This document shows positions 1 through 8,646 of a stretch of DNA of 64,000 bases, piece by piece (the stretch's first letter is position 1; every line of letters begins with the position of its first letter). A program made the position numbers and the translations under genes. The DNA comes from Flammeovirgaceae bacterium UBA5008 (lineage in GTDB: Bacteria; Bacteroidota; Bacteroidia; Cytophagales; Cyclobacteriaceae): positions 335,560 to 399,559 of the forward strand of contig DGYK01000063.1 in assembly GCA_002398365.1 (NCBI GenBank), in the 5' to 3' direction. The notes beneath the pieces were generated by a model, which was given only the letters and a program-made list of their open reading frames with translations, made no database searches and was not told where the DNA came from.

Positions 1-1820
1 TGGGTATACACGATTTTGTTCCCCATCACTTGATAGCGCATGTCGAATTCATAGTAAGGGCTTTTAATGGCCAAGGGCTCCGGCAGATAGCTAAGTTGAT
101 AACCGTCCGGAATAGTCAACTCCATTTTTACTTTTTTGTTGGATCTTGAATGGAACATGTACGGAACTTTGCGATCTTTCTTTACCTGTGCACTCGCAAA
201 ATCGTCTTCGAAATCTAAATCAATATACAGTTCCTGATTGTTTTTGTAGAGTTGGTTTTTAAGAGCAGCTCCACAGCGAATCATCATCACGGTATCACGC
301 TTTAAACCTATCACTTGAGGCTTTTCAAATTCATCCGGACTCGCTTTGCCAGATAAGTATCGTTTCATAAAATTAACTCGGTCGTCTGTCTTGAGCGTAT
401 TCCAATAATATAATATATTTTTTTTGGTCTCTCCATTCAGAGCTGTTGTGCCTGTTCCTTTCAATACGTTGTCGGCAATTGAAAACTGCCAAGTAGCATC
501 TTCCAAATACAAATCAATGGGTTCTTCAGGCACTTTACTTAACACAAAGTCTTTTCCGTTTTCAATTAAAATCTCTTTGCCCTGAATGCGCTCTGCATGT
601 TCTCCCATAGCGTTCTGCTTTTCGGTGGCATCTAAAATCAACTGCTTACCCTTCAACATCACCGTGCAAATCATGTGATTATCTACCGCCAGCGTTGGTA
701 AATTGTAAGTGTAAGGAATTTTGCTGGTACCGATCCAGGTCAGTCGAGCATCATACCCCGCAATTGTAAGCATCGCTTTAGTAAGGTTGGCCATTCCCTT
801 ACAGTCGCCATAGCGCTTGTAAAACACTTCGCTGGCGTCTTCTGGTTTAAAGGCGGCAATGCCGTCTTCAAAAGCAATGTATTTGATATTGTCTTGCACC
901 CAATAATAGATAGCGCGAATCTTCTCTTCATCGGTTTTTAAATTTTTGGTAAGCTCTGCTACCATAGGCTTGATGGCATCATAGTTGGTATTGAGTTGCG
1001 CTGTTAATGAAGCATACCATTTGTAAAGGTCTTGCGTAGATGAAAGTACCGGTACTCTTTGCTTTTGAGGTGATTGATACGATTTACACAGTACAAGTAT
1101 GTGCGGAATGAAATGCAAATAGCCCGGCTGATTGTCTTCTTTTGGCATCGCCTCCAAATTTTGAATGGTGAAGCTATATACTTTTCCATTCGCAGAAGGC
1201 GTAACCCTTTTATCTATTTTGTAATTCGCAAAGTTGCGTTCAATTAACTCCAACTCCACGCCATCAGGCACAATGAAGTTTACCTCCCGCCATTTGCTGG
1301 GAGAGTCTTCATGAAAAAATACCTGCGTTACGTATTTGGGATCCTTATATAAGATGCTCGACTCGTAATTGACTACCTGCCCAACCTGACTAAGCTGCGT
1401 ACGATATGCACACATCTGACCATCAGAATAAAAAATATCTTCACTAACAGAACTGCCGCAGTATTTATCGTGAAGTTGATTTCGGTCTTTATCCGTTTTA
1501 AGTGAATAGCTCTCAATGGCCACGTGGTTATTTGAAAAATTCCGTAAGACTAGCGATGCGTTGAGCTTTAGTGCGATGTATTGGTTTTTGTTTTTTTCAC
1601 GCGCTTGCAAAGAACCATATTGATTAATAAAATATTCATAGGTTGTTACGCACTTTACCGCAGCAACATCTGCCTTATCAAAAACCTTTTTTAACGCAGC
1701 AGCCTCAATAGCAGCCGCTTCGCTGATCTTCTGTGCCTGAATATGGGGTGCAACCAACAGAAATACGAAAAGTGCGCGTATTACCGTTATAGAATAGCTG
1801 GAGTAAATAAGATGATGCAT
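1..1820 (-). CDS. DUF3857 / transglutaminase-like secreted protein, 3' end beyond window
   Basis: Open reading frame read from 1820 down to the left edge without a stop, so the C terminus is missing; at least 606 residues are visible. An N-terminal signal peptide ends near residue 30 (APHIQAQ). The DUF3857 domain occupies roughly residues 60-250 and is followed by a transglutaminase-like domain. The probable triad is intact: Cys340 in YGDCKGM (codon 801-803), His382 in DNHMIC and an Asp in LDATE shortly after. Family members are periplasmic or outer-membrane-associated in Bacteroidota and their substrate is unknown. An in-frame ATG also exists at 1856, but a -7-like element at 1844-1851 lies downstream of it and the 1820 start gives the cleaner signal peptide. 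Two paralogs lie at 43270-46979. Confidence 0.85.
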   Translation of the reverse strand, partial: MHHLIYSSYSITVIRALFVFLLVAPHIQAQKISEAAAIEAAALKKVFDKADVAAVKCVTTYEYFINQYGSLQAREKNKNQYIALKLNASLVLRNFSNNHVAIESYSLKTDKDRNQLHDKYCGSSVSEDIFYSDGQMCAYRTQLSQVGQVVNYESSILYKDPKYVTQVFFHEDSPSKWREVNFIVPDGVELELIERNFANYKIDKRVTPSANGKVYSFTIQNLEAMPKEDNQPGYLHFIPHILVLCKSYQSPQKQRVPVLSSTQDLYKWYASLTAQLNTNYDAIKPMVAELTKNLKTDEEKIRAIYYWVQDNIKYIAFEDGIAAFKPEDASEVFYKRYGDCKGMANLTKAMLTIAGYDARLTWIGTSKIPYTYNLPTLAVDNHMICTVMLKGKQLILDATEKQNAMGEHAERIQGKEILIENGKDFVLSKVPEEPIDLYLEDATWQFSIADNVLKGTGTTALNGETKKNILYYWNTLKTDDRVNFMKRYLSGKASPDEFEKPQVIGLKRDTVMMIRCGAALKNQLYKNNQELYIDLDFEDDFASAQVKKDRKVPYMFHSRSNKKVKMELTIPDGYQLSYLPEPLAIKSPYYEFDMRYQVMGNKIVYT

Positions 1821-1843
1821 CTGCTCGGAATCGTGTAGGAAAT

Positions 1844-1851
1844 CAAAGATA
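1844..1851 (-). promoter_or_regulatory. possible -7 promoter element for the DUF3857 gene
   Basis: The minus strand reads TATCTTTG, matching the Bacteroidota -7 consensus TAnnTTTG. It lies 23 bases before the ATG at 1820. The nearest TTTG upstream is 27 bases away, longer than the usual 19-21, so the -33 element is unconvincing. Confidence 0.35.
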
Positions 1852-1914
1852 ACCATCAACTTTAAATTCCACCCAATTCAAATTCATTAAATTTAACCCC
1901 ATTAATCCACAAGC

Positions 1915-2457
1915 ATGAAAGCACGCCTTACACTTCTCTTTATAATAGTCATACTTTCAACCGGCAATGCTCAAGTCATTGGAAGTACGTTTCCCGAAAT
2001 GAAAACGGAAACGGTAAATGATAAACCCGTTGTTTTACCACAAGATACCAAGGGCAAATACACGTTGCTGGGTCTTGCTTATTCTAAGAAATCCGAAGAA
2101 GAGTTAAACAGTTGGTTTAATCCCATCTTCAGCAAATTTATTCGAAAACAAGAGGGGATGTTGGCAAGTTTCGCTTATGATGTCAATGTATATTTTGTAC
2201 CCATGTTTACCGGGGTGAATGCTGCCGCCACTGGCACGGCTAAAAAGAAGGCATTAAAAAATACAGATCCTCAATTACTTCCATACATTCTTTTTTATCG
2301 TGGGGAATTAAAGAAATACAAAGAAGCACTCGATTTTGAAAAACGCGATATCCCTTACTTTTTTGTTTTAGATGCCGAAGGCAAAATTGTTTATGCTACT
2401 TCAGGCGCTTTTAGCGAAGCAAAGATGGATGCGTTGGAAGAAGCTATTCAAGATTAA
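1915..2457 (+). CDS. secreted thioredoxin-fold protein without CXXC
   Basis: 180 residues with a signal peptide (cleavage near GNAQ, residue 20). The rest reads like a thioredoxin fold: a strand-turn segment LLGLAYSKKSEEEL where thioredoxins carry CXXC, and a C-terminal segment IPYFFVLDAEGKIVYAT resembling the cis-Pro strand and following hairpin. There is no cysteine in the active-site position, so a disulfide oxidoreductase role is unlikely. A distant relation to the ATP10 type of thioredoxin-like assembly factor is possible but cannot be settled by eye. The gene sits 33 bases before the threonine dehydratase-like gene on the same strand, so the two may be co-transcribed. Confidence 0.7.
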   Translation: MKARLTLLFIIVILSTGNAQVIGSTFPEMKTETVNDKPVVLPQDTKGKYTLLGLAYSKKSEEELNSWFNPIFSKFIRKQEGMLASFAYDVNVYFVPMFTGVNAAATGTAKKKALKNTDPQLLPYILFYRGELKKYKEALDFEKRDIPYFFVLDAEGKIVYATSGAFSEAKMDALEEAIQD

Positions 2458-2490
2458 TCTGTAACACCGAAAACTCATTAAATCATTACC

Positions 2491-3444
2491 ATGCACCCAA
2501 TCACCAAAGAGAGCATCACACAGGCGCACGAACTGATCAAACCTTATATTCATCAAACGCCCGTGCTCACCAGCGAAAGTTTAGATGAATTAGCCGGTTG
2601 TCGCGTTTTTTTCAAGTGTGAAAATTTTCAAAAGGTGGGGGCTTTTAAGGCCCGAGGTGCAATGAATGCCGCATTATCGCTCTCAGAAGATGAGCGTAAA
2701 AAGGGATTGGCAACGCACTCTTCCGGAAATCACGCACAAGCGCTGGCACGTGCTGCGAAAATACTTGGCACAAAATCATACATCGTGATGCCACGCACTG
2801 CACCTGATATTAAAAAGCGTGGCGTGCGTGGCTATGGTGGCGAAATTTTTGAATGCGAACCAACCTTACAGGCTCGCGAAACAACGCTGGCCAATGTCAT
2901 TACTAAAACAGGCGCTACTGAAATTCATCCATTCAATAATTATAAAGTAATGGAAGGTCAGGCAACGGCAGCAAAAGAATTGATTGAAGCGGTTAGTCCC
3001 TTAGATTATATACTTGCTCCGGTAGGCGGTGGCGGATTGCTAAGTGGCACCGCCCTTGCAGCCAGCTTTTTCTCACCCAAAACAATCGTGATTGGTACTG
3101 AACCTGCCGGCTCAGACGATGCTTTTCGCTCTATACAAAGTGGTAAGATTGAAGAGGCTCAATCGAACACCATTGCCGATGGCTTACTTACCAAATTAGG
3201 GGACAAAACTTTTCCCATTATATATGAGGGAGTAAAAGAAATTATCACGGTAACAGACGAAGAAATCATTGCTGCTATGCGGTTGATCTGGGAGCGTTTA
3301 AAAATTATTGTAGAAAGTTCGTGCGCAGTTCCATTTGCTGCTGTACTCAAAAGCAAGCAAAAGTTTTTAGGAAAACGCGTAGGTATTATCCTTTCCGGAG
3401 GAAATGTGGATTTGGAAAAAGTAGGAAAATGGTTTGCTAATTGA
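2491..3444 (+). CDS. threonine/serine dehydratase-like PLP enzyme
   Basis: 317 residues of the fold-type II PLP family (catabolic threonine dehydratase / serine racemase). The cofactor lysine is Lys53 in KVGAFKARGA. SSGNHAQ (near residue 77) is the substrate-carboxylate loop, and the glycine-rich phosphate loop is PVGGGGLLSG. Biosynthetic IlvA carries a C-terminal ACT regulatory region, which is absent here, so the protein is closer to catabolic threonine dehydratase, serine racemase or hydroxyaspartate dehydratase. Expected reaction: deamination of L-threonine or L-serine to a 2-oxo acid, or serine racemisation. The last eight bases overlap the convergent rhodanese gene. Confidence 0.9.
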   Translation: MHPITKESITQAHELIKPYIHQTPVLTSESLDELAGCRVFFKCENFQKVGAFKARGAMNAALSLSEDERKKGLATHSSGNHAQALARAAKILGTKSYIVMPRTAPDIKKRGVRGYGGEIFECEPTLQARETTLANVITKTGATEIHPFNNYKVMEGQATAAKELIEAVSPLDYILAPVGGGGLLSGTALAASFFSPKTIVIGTEPAGSDDAFRSIQSGKIEEAQSNTIADGLLTKLGDKTFPIIYEGVKEIITVTDEEIIAAMRLIWERLKIIVESSCAVPFAAVLKSKQKFLGKRVGIILSGGNVDLEKVGKWFAN

Positions 3445-3799
3445 CCGGCTTGCCGGCTGCTTTCCAGTTTTTGATTCCACCCTCCAACTCAAAAACCTCA
3501 TAACCCTTTTCGCGTAAAATGGCGGCTGCTTTGGCGCTGCGTATGCCGCTTCCACAATAAACAAACAATGGTTGCTTGGGTAACGAATCAAGCTTTGTAG
3601 CAAAGGCATCATCATACACAATGTTTTTTGCTTCCGAAATCTTTCCATTTGCTACCTCCTCTTCCGTGCGCACATCCAACAAAATGGCATTGGGGGTGCT
3701 TTTGTAATTCGATTCAAACGCTGCGGGAGCCAATACTTTTTCCGATGGTGCCTTGCTGCATGCCACTGCTAAAATGGCTATCCAAAGTAACTTCTTCAT
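3437..3799 (-). CDS. rhodanese-domain lipoprotein
   Basis: 120 residues. The N terminus is a lipoprotein signal with the lipobox LAVAC (Cys14). A single rhodanese domain follows: LLDVRTEEE near the start, the active-site loop YCGSGIRSA with the persulfide-forming cysteine, and a terminal EGGIKNW motif. Single-domain rhodaneses move sulfane sulfur or act in stress responses; this one would be anchored in the periplasm or outer membrane. It lies 14 bases downstream of the sugar isomerase-like gene on the same strand, suggesting one transcript. Confidence 0.88.
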   Translation of the reverse strand: MKKLLWIAILAVACSKAPSEKVLAPAAFESNYKSTPNAILLDVRTEEEVANGKISEAKNIVYDDAFATKLDSLPKQPLFVYCGSGIRSAKAAAILREKGYEVFELEGGIKNWKAAGKPVN

Positions 3800-3813
3800 T
3801 TCTCTTGTTTGAT

Positions 3814-4788
3814 TTAAATTCCTCCTAGTCGTTCTAGTAATTTTTTGGTAGCTCGTATTCCTTCCTCTTCAGATAGTTTACCACCTTCATATTCAATACC
3901 AATGTGACCTGTGTATCCGGCTGCTTTCACGATAGGAAGCATCTTTGCATAATCTGTTTCCAGACAATTTCCGTTCTCGTCAAAGTCGTAGCTCTTAGCG
4001 CTCACTCCTTTGGCAAACGGCATCATTTCAGTCACCCCTTTGTAGCGATCATAACTATCCACGCAAGTGTCATTCTCTCTCTTTAAACAGAAATTTCCAA
4101 AATCAGGAAGGGTGCCGCAATTCGGAAGGTTCACGCCCGCAATCACTTTACTGAGCCACTCTCCATTAGAAGAAAATCCGCCATGGTTTTCAACAATTAC
4201 ATTGATATTGGATTGCGATGCAAACTCACTCAAAGCACGCAGACTATCCATTCCGGCTTTGGAAACTTCTTCCGCACTTCCTTCACCATAACAGTTTACA
4301 CGAATGGAATGACATCCCAAGTATTTAGCTGCCTCTACCCATTTGTAATGATTTTCAACTGCTTCTTTTCTTTTCTTGGGATCGATGTCTGCCATCGCGC
4401 CTTCGCCATCACACATAATCAAAACGCTGGTTACGCCATTATCATCGCAGCGCTTTTTCAACTCCGCCAGGTAGGCAGAATCTTTTGCCTTGTCTTTGAA
4501 AAATTGATTGACGTATTCAACAGCCGAAATTCCGAAATCGTTTTTTGCCTTGGCGGGAAAGTCGAGGTTATCCATCTTTTTATCATACAGCGTTCGGTGC
4601 AGTGACCATTCTGCCAACGAGATTTTAAAGAACAAATCATTTGTTACCGCTGCTGCTACCGAAGTGGTGTCCGATGTAGAATCTTGAGTTGATTTTGTTG
4701 TGCAAGCAGCTATCAATCCGGCAGTCATTCCATAACCACCTAATAAGCCAAGACTTTTAATAAATTCTCTTCGGTTCGTATAATGCAT
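3814..4788 (-). CDS. Tat-exported sugar phosphate isomerase/epimerase-like lipoprotein
   Basis: 324 residues. The N terminus combines a twin-arginine motif (NRREFIKSLG) with a lipobox (LIAAC, near residue 29), so it should be exported folded and lipidated. The body is a xylose-isomerase-like TIM barrel (AP endonuclease 2 superfamily), with segments such as HSIRVNCYGEG, NVIVENHGG, GTLPDFGNF and GHIGIEYEGG carrying the usual metal-binding Glu, His and Asp residues. Exported members of this family are common in Bacteroidota next to sugar-processing genes, but here the neighbours give no substrate. The specific reaction is unknown. Confidence 0.85.
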   Translation of the reverse strand: MHYTNRREFIKSLGLLGGYGMTAGLIAACTTKSTQDSTSDTTSVAAAVTNDLFFKISLAEWSLHRTLYDKKMDNLDFPAKAKNDFGISAVEYVNQFFKDKAKDSAYLAELKKRCDDNGVTSVLIMCDGEGAMADIDPKKRKEAVENHYKWVEAAKYLGCHSIRVNCYGEGSAEEVSKAGMDSLRALSEFASQSNINVIVENHGGFSSNGEWLSKVIAGVNLPNCGTLPDFGNFCLKRENDTCVDSYDRYKGVTEMMPFAKGVSAKSYDFDENGNCLETDYAKMLPIVKAAGYTGHIGIEYEGGKLSEEEGIRATKKLLERLGGI

Positions 4789-4844
4789 ACAATCAATTTT
4801 GAAAAGAAAGTTAAGAAACTAAAGGCGAATCGCAACACCTCTCA

Positions 4845-5954
4845 TCAAAATGGTTGGCCATGGGTGCTTTTCACAAGCACGTGAGCCAGCGGCTTGGCGT
4901 AACGTGCCATGTCTACTGCTAAATTGGAAGTCCACTCACTGCCAAACAACTGTTGTATTTGGCGGCCTGCCCACAGCCGTTTTGCAAAATGATGATTCCA
5001 TTGTTGTTGATAGGTAGTTTCCATCTGCTGGCGCGAAATCCGTTCATAGCAAAAGTCCGACACACACTCCGACAAAATTTTTGACGCATGTATCGCAATG
5101 GCCATTCCATTGCCACACAATGGGGTGATCATGCCGGCTGCATCGCCACACATCAGCACATGATTTTCAACCGGAGCTTTGGTGGCAAACGAAATTTCAT
5201 TGATCACTTCAGGTCGCTCCCATAAAAATTCAGATTCGGTAAAAATCTTTTTCAAATAGGGATTTCGAAACAAAACGGTGCGTTCCATTTCCGGCAAATT
5301 GCCATGGCGTTTTACGTTATTACGATGCGTCAAATAGCACAAAGTGCTTTTGCCCTCCTCCACATTGCTGATTCCACAGTAACCATCTTTAAAATTATGA
5401 AGCGAAATACGGTGAGCTGGGTGTTCTGTACGAATGTGATACTTCACACCTACATAAGGCGATCGTTTTTTCACAAAGCCACGCTGCAAGTGTACATCCA
5501 ATTTTGAACGCTTTCCAAATGAGCCAATCACCACATCTGCGATCCAAGTGAGGTCTTTTGTCTTTACTGCAAACTGTTCGTTTTCAAATCGGATGGACTC
5601 CACTTCGGTATTCTCATAACATTTAACGCCTGCATCAACACATTTTTGATAAATGAAGTGATCAAATGCAAACCGGCTGATACCAAATCCGCCTAAATCC
5701 AATTCAATGGTTGCTTCGCGTCCACTCACAGAGGTCAATTGCAGTTGGGTGATATGTGGTGGGTGAAATTGCGCTGGGAAAAGATCCAATGATTTCAAAA
5801 ACGGGATGGTTTCATTCGAAATGTACTCTCCGCAAACCCGATGAAAGGGATATTGCTTTTTTTCGACTAAAATCACCTCCACATTTTTTCGAGCTAGGCT
5901 GTACGCGGAAATAAGGCCTGCCAATCCACCGCCAACAACAATTACCTTTTTCAA
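4845..5954 (-). CDS. FAD-dependent oxidoreductase, geranylgeranyl-reductase type
   Basis: 369 residues. The first codon is TTG at 5954; no ATG lies between it and the upstream in-frame stop, and the dinucleotide-binding motif GGGLAG begins at residue 8, so the start is well constrained. Further family features are the FHRVCGEY segment after the second strand and the FAD pyrophosphate motif CGDAAGMITPLCGNG near residue 280. Members reduce isoprenoids or tailor polyketides and pigments in Bacteroidota. The usual type III polyketide synthase and methyltransferase partners are not adjacent here, so the substrate is open. Confidence 0.85.
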   Translation of the reverse strand: MKKVIVVGGGLAGLISAYSLARKNVEVILVEKKQYPFHRVCGEYISNETIPFLKSLDLFPAQFHPPHITQLQLTSVSGREATIELDLGGFGISRFAFDHFIYQKCVDAGVKCYENTEVESIRFENEQFAVKTKDLTWIADVVIGSFGKRSKLDVHLQRGFVKKRSPYVGVKYHIRTEHPAHRISLHNFKDGYCGISNVEEGKSTLCYLTHRNNVKRHGNLPEMERTVLFRNPYLKKIFTESEFLWERPEVINEISFATKAPVENHVLMCGDAAGMITPLCGNGMAIAIHASKILSECVSDFCYERISRQQMETTYQQQWNHHFAKRLWAGRQIQQLFGSEWTSNLAVDMARYAKPLAHVLVKSTHGQPF

Positions 5955-6048
5955 CTGATTTTCAATTTAAAATGACTTGTTTACATCTTTTATTACCAAA
6001 ATGGTTACCAACCTTTAAACTTAATCATCAATTCAACGTCTATAAAGT

Positions 6049-6513
6049 ATGGTTCCCCAAGTTAAAGATTCCGAAACACTGCACGTGTTGATGGTCGGTA
6101 ATAATCCGATTGAGTTAAGTTCTCTAATTGATCGCCTTTCCGAAACCCGTAGCACTAAAATAAATACTGAGTTTGCTTTCGACTGGAAAAGCAGTCTTCA
6201 TTGTCTCGCGTCCTTCACACCATCACACATCATCATCGATGACAATATTGGTAAACAGGAATTACAACTCTCTGTTAACAAACTTCAGTCTTTTCGCAAA
6301 ACAAAAAATATTCCGATCACCGTTCTGAAAAATTCCAATTATCAGGAAACGCTCACCGAGGGTATTTTAAATTATGTGCTCAAGTCAAATTTGTCTCCCG
6401 ATTCACTCTATAAATCATTAAGCCATTCAGTGAAATATCGGCAAGCACAGGAATATTTGCAGCTGGCCTTTAAGAAAAGAAAAAGTCAGTTAGCCAAGTT
6501 ATTGCATTTGTAA
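6049..6513 (+). CDS. diverged response-regulator receiver-like protein
   Basis: 154 residues with the layout of a stand-alone receiver domain: a first strand LHVLMVGNNP, a phosphoacceptor-like strand HIIIDDN near residue 65, a fourth strand IPITVLKN and the terminal pattern LNYVLKSNLSPDSLYKSL, which resembles the conserved Lys loop plus last helix. The acidic pair normally following strand 1 (DD or ED) is replaced by GNN, so Mg2+ binding and phosphorylation are doubtful. There is no output domain and no histidine kinase next to it. It may be an adaptor or pseudo-receiver. It is convergent with the aspartyl protease gene two bases away. Confidence 0.6.
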   Translation: MVPQVKDSETLHVLMVGNNPIELSSLIDRLSETRSTKINTEFAFDWKSSLHCLASFTPSHIIIDDNIGKQELQLSVNKLQSFRKTKNIPITVLKNSNYQETLTEGILNYVLKSNLSPDSLYKSLSHSVKYRQAQEYLQLAFKKRKSQLAKLLHL

Positions 6514-6515
6514 GC

Positions 6516-7748
6516 TCAAATTTGATTTTCGAGGAGAAATTCCTTTTTCAATTTCTCACCGTTTCGCAAAATCTCTACTTTGATTTTGCGTCCGGGTTTT
6601 GAATTAAAAAAGTTGTTGACATAGCTGAGCTCATAATCTGCCACACTCACCCCATTCACCGATATAATCACATCTCCTACTTTTAAACCAGCCGCAGCCG
6701 CGGTGGTGTTGGTGCGGACATCTGAAATCTCGTATTCACGCAATTTGGGTCCCTTCGCGCGAAGCGTTATCCCACTCAAGCTGTAATAAAATTTCTTTTT
6801 GAAGGATGGATTCTTTTTGATGTACATCATTTCTCCCGGGAAATTGAAAATAACTGTAAATCGACTCAGCAAATCACCGCCTACGGAACCATTGCGCGGA
6901 CTAAAATTTTTACTGCCCACCGAATCCCGATAAGCATAATCGTCAGGGAAACTGGTAATAAGATCGTTCAACTCATACTTGCCAAACTTCAACGATTTGG
7001 TGCGACTGATTTTTCCGGTAATAATTCCAGCAATTCCTCGGCCAAGGATGCTAGAAATGTTTTTGTCCGGCATACGTAATCGCTTATCCGAATCTTCTTC
7101 GATCAGCAGCCCATGGCTGGCACCGGTGTCAACCAAAAATTTAGCGGTCATTTGCGCGGAGTCACGCACACTGATGATCAGTTCAACAAATGGTTTCGTG
7201 TCTTCGATGCGAATTGGCAACGCCTGATAGCTTTTTTTGGGTTTAAAATTTTCCGGCCGCATCAGAGTCATTTTTTTGGCTTCATAGTCAATCATTACAA
7301 CAAAACGGCTAAACAGTTCATACCCTAAAATGCCGTGCACATCAGTGCCCATGGAGTTTTTCAATTCCAGATAATCTTCCTGCAACACCAACATGGAGTG
7401 CCCCTGGCCATGAACTCCAGGCATATCAAACGTAACATTGGAAGTAATGAAGGCATCTACCAGTTTTTGACCCCCGGGACCCGAAAGAGAATATTTGCGC
7501 GTATAGGAGAGGTTTAAAATATCGCTATAAACCTTTTGTGTTAAAATGGCTGTGCGCACACCGGTGTCAATAATAAATTTAAGCGGCAGACGATTATTCA
7601 AAATGACTGGAACTACGATCAGGTTGTTGTGAATTTCGATCGGAATATCGATTCTATTCACACCATCCGGTAATGAAAATCCCAGTGTCTGTTGACTATA
7701 ACCGGGAAGGGTTGACAGAAAAATTATTGCAAAAAAAAATTGCCTCAT
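6516..7748 (-). CDS. secreted aspartyl protease family protein with PDZ domain
   Basis: 410 residues from the ATG at 7748; an alternative ATG four codons upstream (7760) is possible, but 7748 gives a typical signal peptide (cleavage near GYSQQ). Two retropepsin-like halves each carry a DTG motif: Asp61 in FIIDTGVRTAILT and Asp197 in FLVDTGASHGLLI. A C-terminal PDZ domain (about residues 320-405) includes AGLKVGDVIISVNGVS. The pair of DTG motifs in one chain suggests a pseudo-dimeric active site. Expected location is the periplasm or cell surface; substrates are unknown. It lies 40 bases downstream of the LOG gene on the same strand. Confidence 0.88.
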   Translation of the reverse strand: MRQFFFAIIFLSTLPGYSQQTLGFSLPDGVNRIDIPIEIHNNLIVVPVILNNRLPLKFIIDTGVRTAILTQKVYSDILNLSYTRKYSLSGPGGQKLVDAFITSNVTFDMPGVHGQGHSMLVLQEDYLELKNSMGTDVHGILGYELFSRFVVMIDYEAKKMTLMRPENFKPKKSYQALPIRIEDTKPFVELIISVRDSAQMTAKFLVDTGASHGLLIEEDSDKRLRMPDKNISSILGRGIAGIITGKISRTKSLKFGKYELNDLITSFPDDYAYRDSVGSKNFSPRNGSVGGDLLSRFTVIFNFPGEMMYIKKNPSFKKKFYYSLSGITLRAKGPKLREYEISDVRTNTTAAAAGLKVGDVIISVNGVSVADYELSYVNNFFNSKPGRKIKVEILRNGEKLKKEFLLENQI

Positions 7749-7788
7749 CGCAACGAGCATAGTTAAAGCTACTGCTTTTTTGCAGAAC

Positions 7789-8340
7789 TTAACTCGGTTG
7801 AACGGAAAACACCCCTAATTGGGTTAGCAACTCTTTTGGACTTGGTGCCACATTCAACACTTCCAGACTTCCGTGGCCCAAAAAGCCGTGGCGCGTCATC
7901 AAACGCATTTGCTCGAGCAGGTGATCAAAAAATGAATTTATATTAAGTATGCCGATGGGGCTTTGAATCAAACCCAATTGGCGCCAAGTTAGAATTTCAG
8001 CTAGTTCATCTAATGTGCCCCAGCCACCTGGCATGGCGATAAAAGCATCGGTCATTTCAGCCATACGCTGTTTGCGTTGATGCATGGTATCTACTACCTC
8101 CAATTGGGTAAGCCCTAGATGCGCGACTTCTCTTCTTTGTAAAAATTCGGGAATTACACCAACAACTTTTCCTCCGGCCATTAGGGTGGCGTCTGCAACA
8201 ACGCCCATCAAGCCCACATTACCTCCACCATAAACGAGAGTATTTTGGCTGGAACCGATAAGTGTTCCAAGTTCATGGGCTGCCTCTTGATAGATAGGTT
8301 CTGATCCGGTGGATGATCCGCAAAAAACGCAGATATTCAT
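7789..8340 (-). CDS. LOG family protein (TIGR00730), nucleotide 5'-monophosphate phosphoribohydrolase-like
   Basis: 183 residues matching the LOG (lonely guy) family: the Rossmann start FCGSSTGS, YGGGNVGLMG, and the diagnostic PGGWGTLDELAEILTW motif that holds the catalytic Arg/Glu region. Characterised members cleave cytokinin or AMP-type nucleotides to base plus ribose 5-phosphate; the older label lysine decarboxylase is not supported. It follows a 35-residue membrane peptide gene by eight bases and precedes the aspartyl protease by 40 bases, so the three probably form one transcript from the promoter at 8479-8512. Confidence 0.92.
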   Translation of the reverse strand: MNICVFCGSSTGSEPIYQEAAHELGTLIGSSQNTLVYGGGNVGLMGVVADATLMAGGKVVGVIPEFLQRREVAHLGLTQLEVVDTMHQRKQRMAEMTDAFIAMPGGWGTLDELAEILTWRQLGLIQSPIGILNINSFFDHLLEQMRLMTRHGFLGHGSLEVLNVAPSPKELLTQLGVFSVQPS

Positions 8341-8348
8341 TCAGCCGA

Positions 8349-8456
8349 TTAGTGCTTTATATCGTGCTCGTTATTGCTGACTTTGTTATTCGGGAAAAGC
8401 CAGATTGATGCAATCGCCAAAACGAAAAGCGCTAATACAATTCCAAATACTACCAT
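8349..8456 (-). CDS. 35-residue single-pass membrane peptide
   Basis: Reading from ATG at 8456 to TAA at 8349 gives a 35-residue product with a hydrophobic stretch of about 20 residues at the N terminus (VVFGIVLALFVLAIASIWLF) and a polar tail rich in Asn and His. It ends eight bases before the LOG start codon. A Bacteroidota promoter (TTTG, 22 bases, TACTTTTG) sits 23-56 bases upstream. The combination of promoter, start, single membrane helix and tight spacing supports a real gene or a translated leader. I do not recognise a family. Confidence 0.55.
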   Translation of the reverse strand: MVVFGIVLALFVLAIASIWLFPNNKVSNNEHDIKH

Positions 8457-8478
8457 AATTAAAAAGCGTTTATTTTGC

Positions 8479-8512
8479 CAAAAGTAAATGGATAACATTA
8501 AATATTTGCAAA
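8479..8512 (-). promoter_or_regulatory. Bacteroidota promoter for the 8456 peptide / LOG transcript
   Basis: On the minus strand -33 TTTG (8509-8512), a 22-base spacer and -7 TACTTTTG (8479-8486), a full match to TAnnTTTG. It predicts transcription beginning near 8472, 16 bases before the small ORF. Confidence 0.6.
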
Positions 8513-8646
8513 TTGGAGGTTAAATATTAACTAGAAGGTTCAACAGGCTCTTGATTTTGAAATGGTCATTAAATTTCAAGACGAAATGGATGATTTTGGC
8601 AAATGTCTAACGCAGTGCTGGCTATGTTACTTTAGAAAACTATAAA

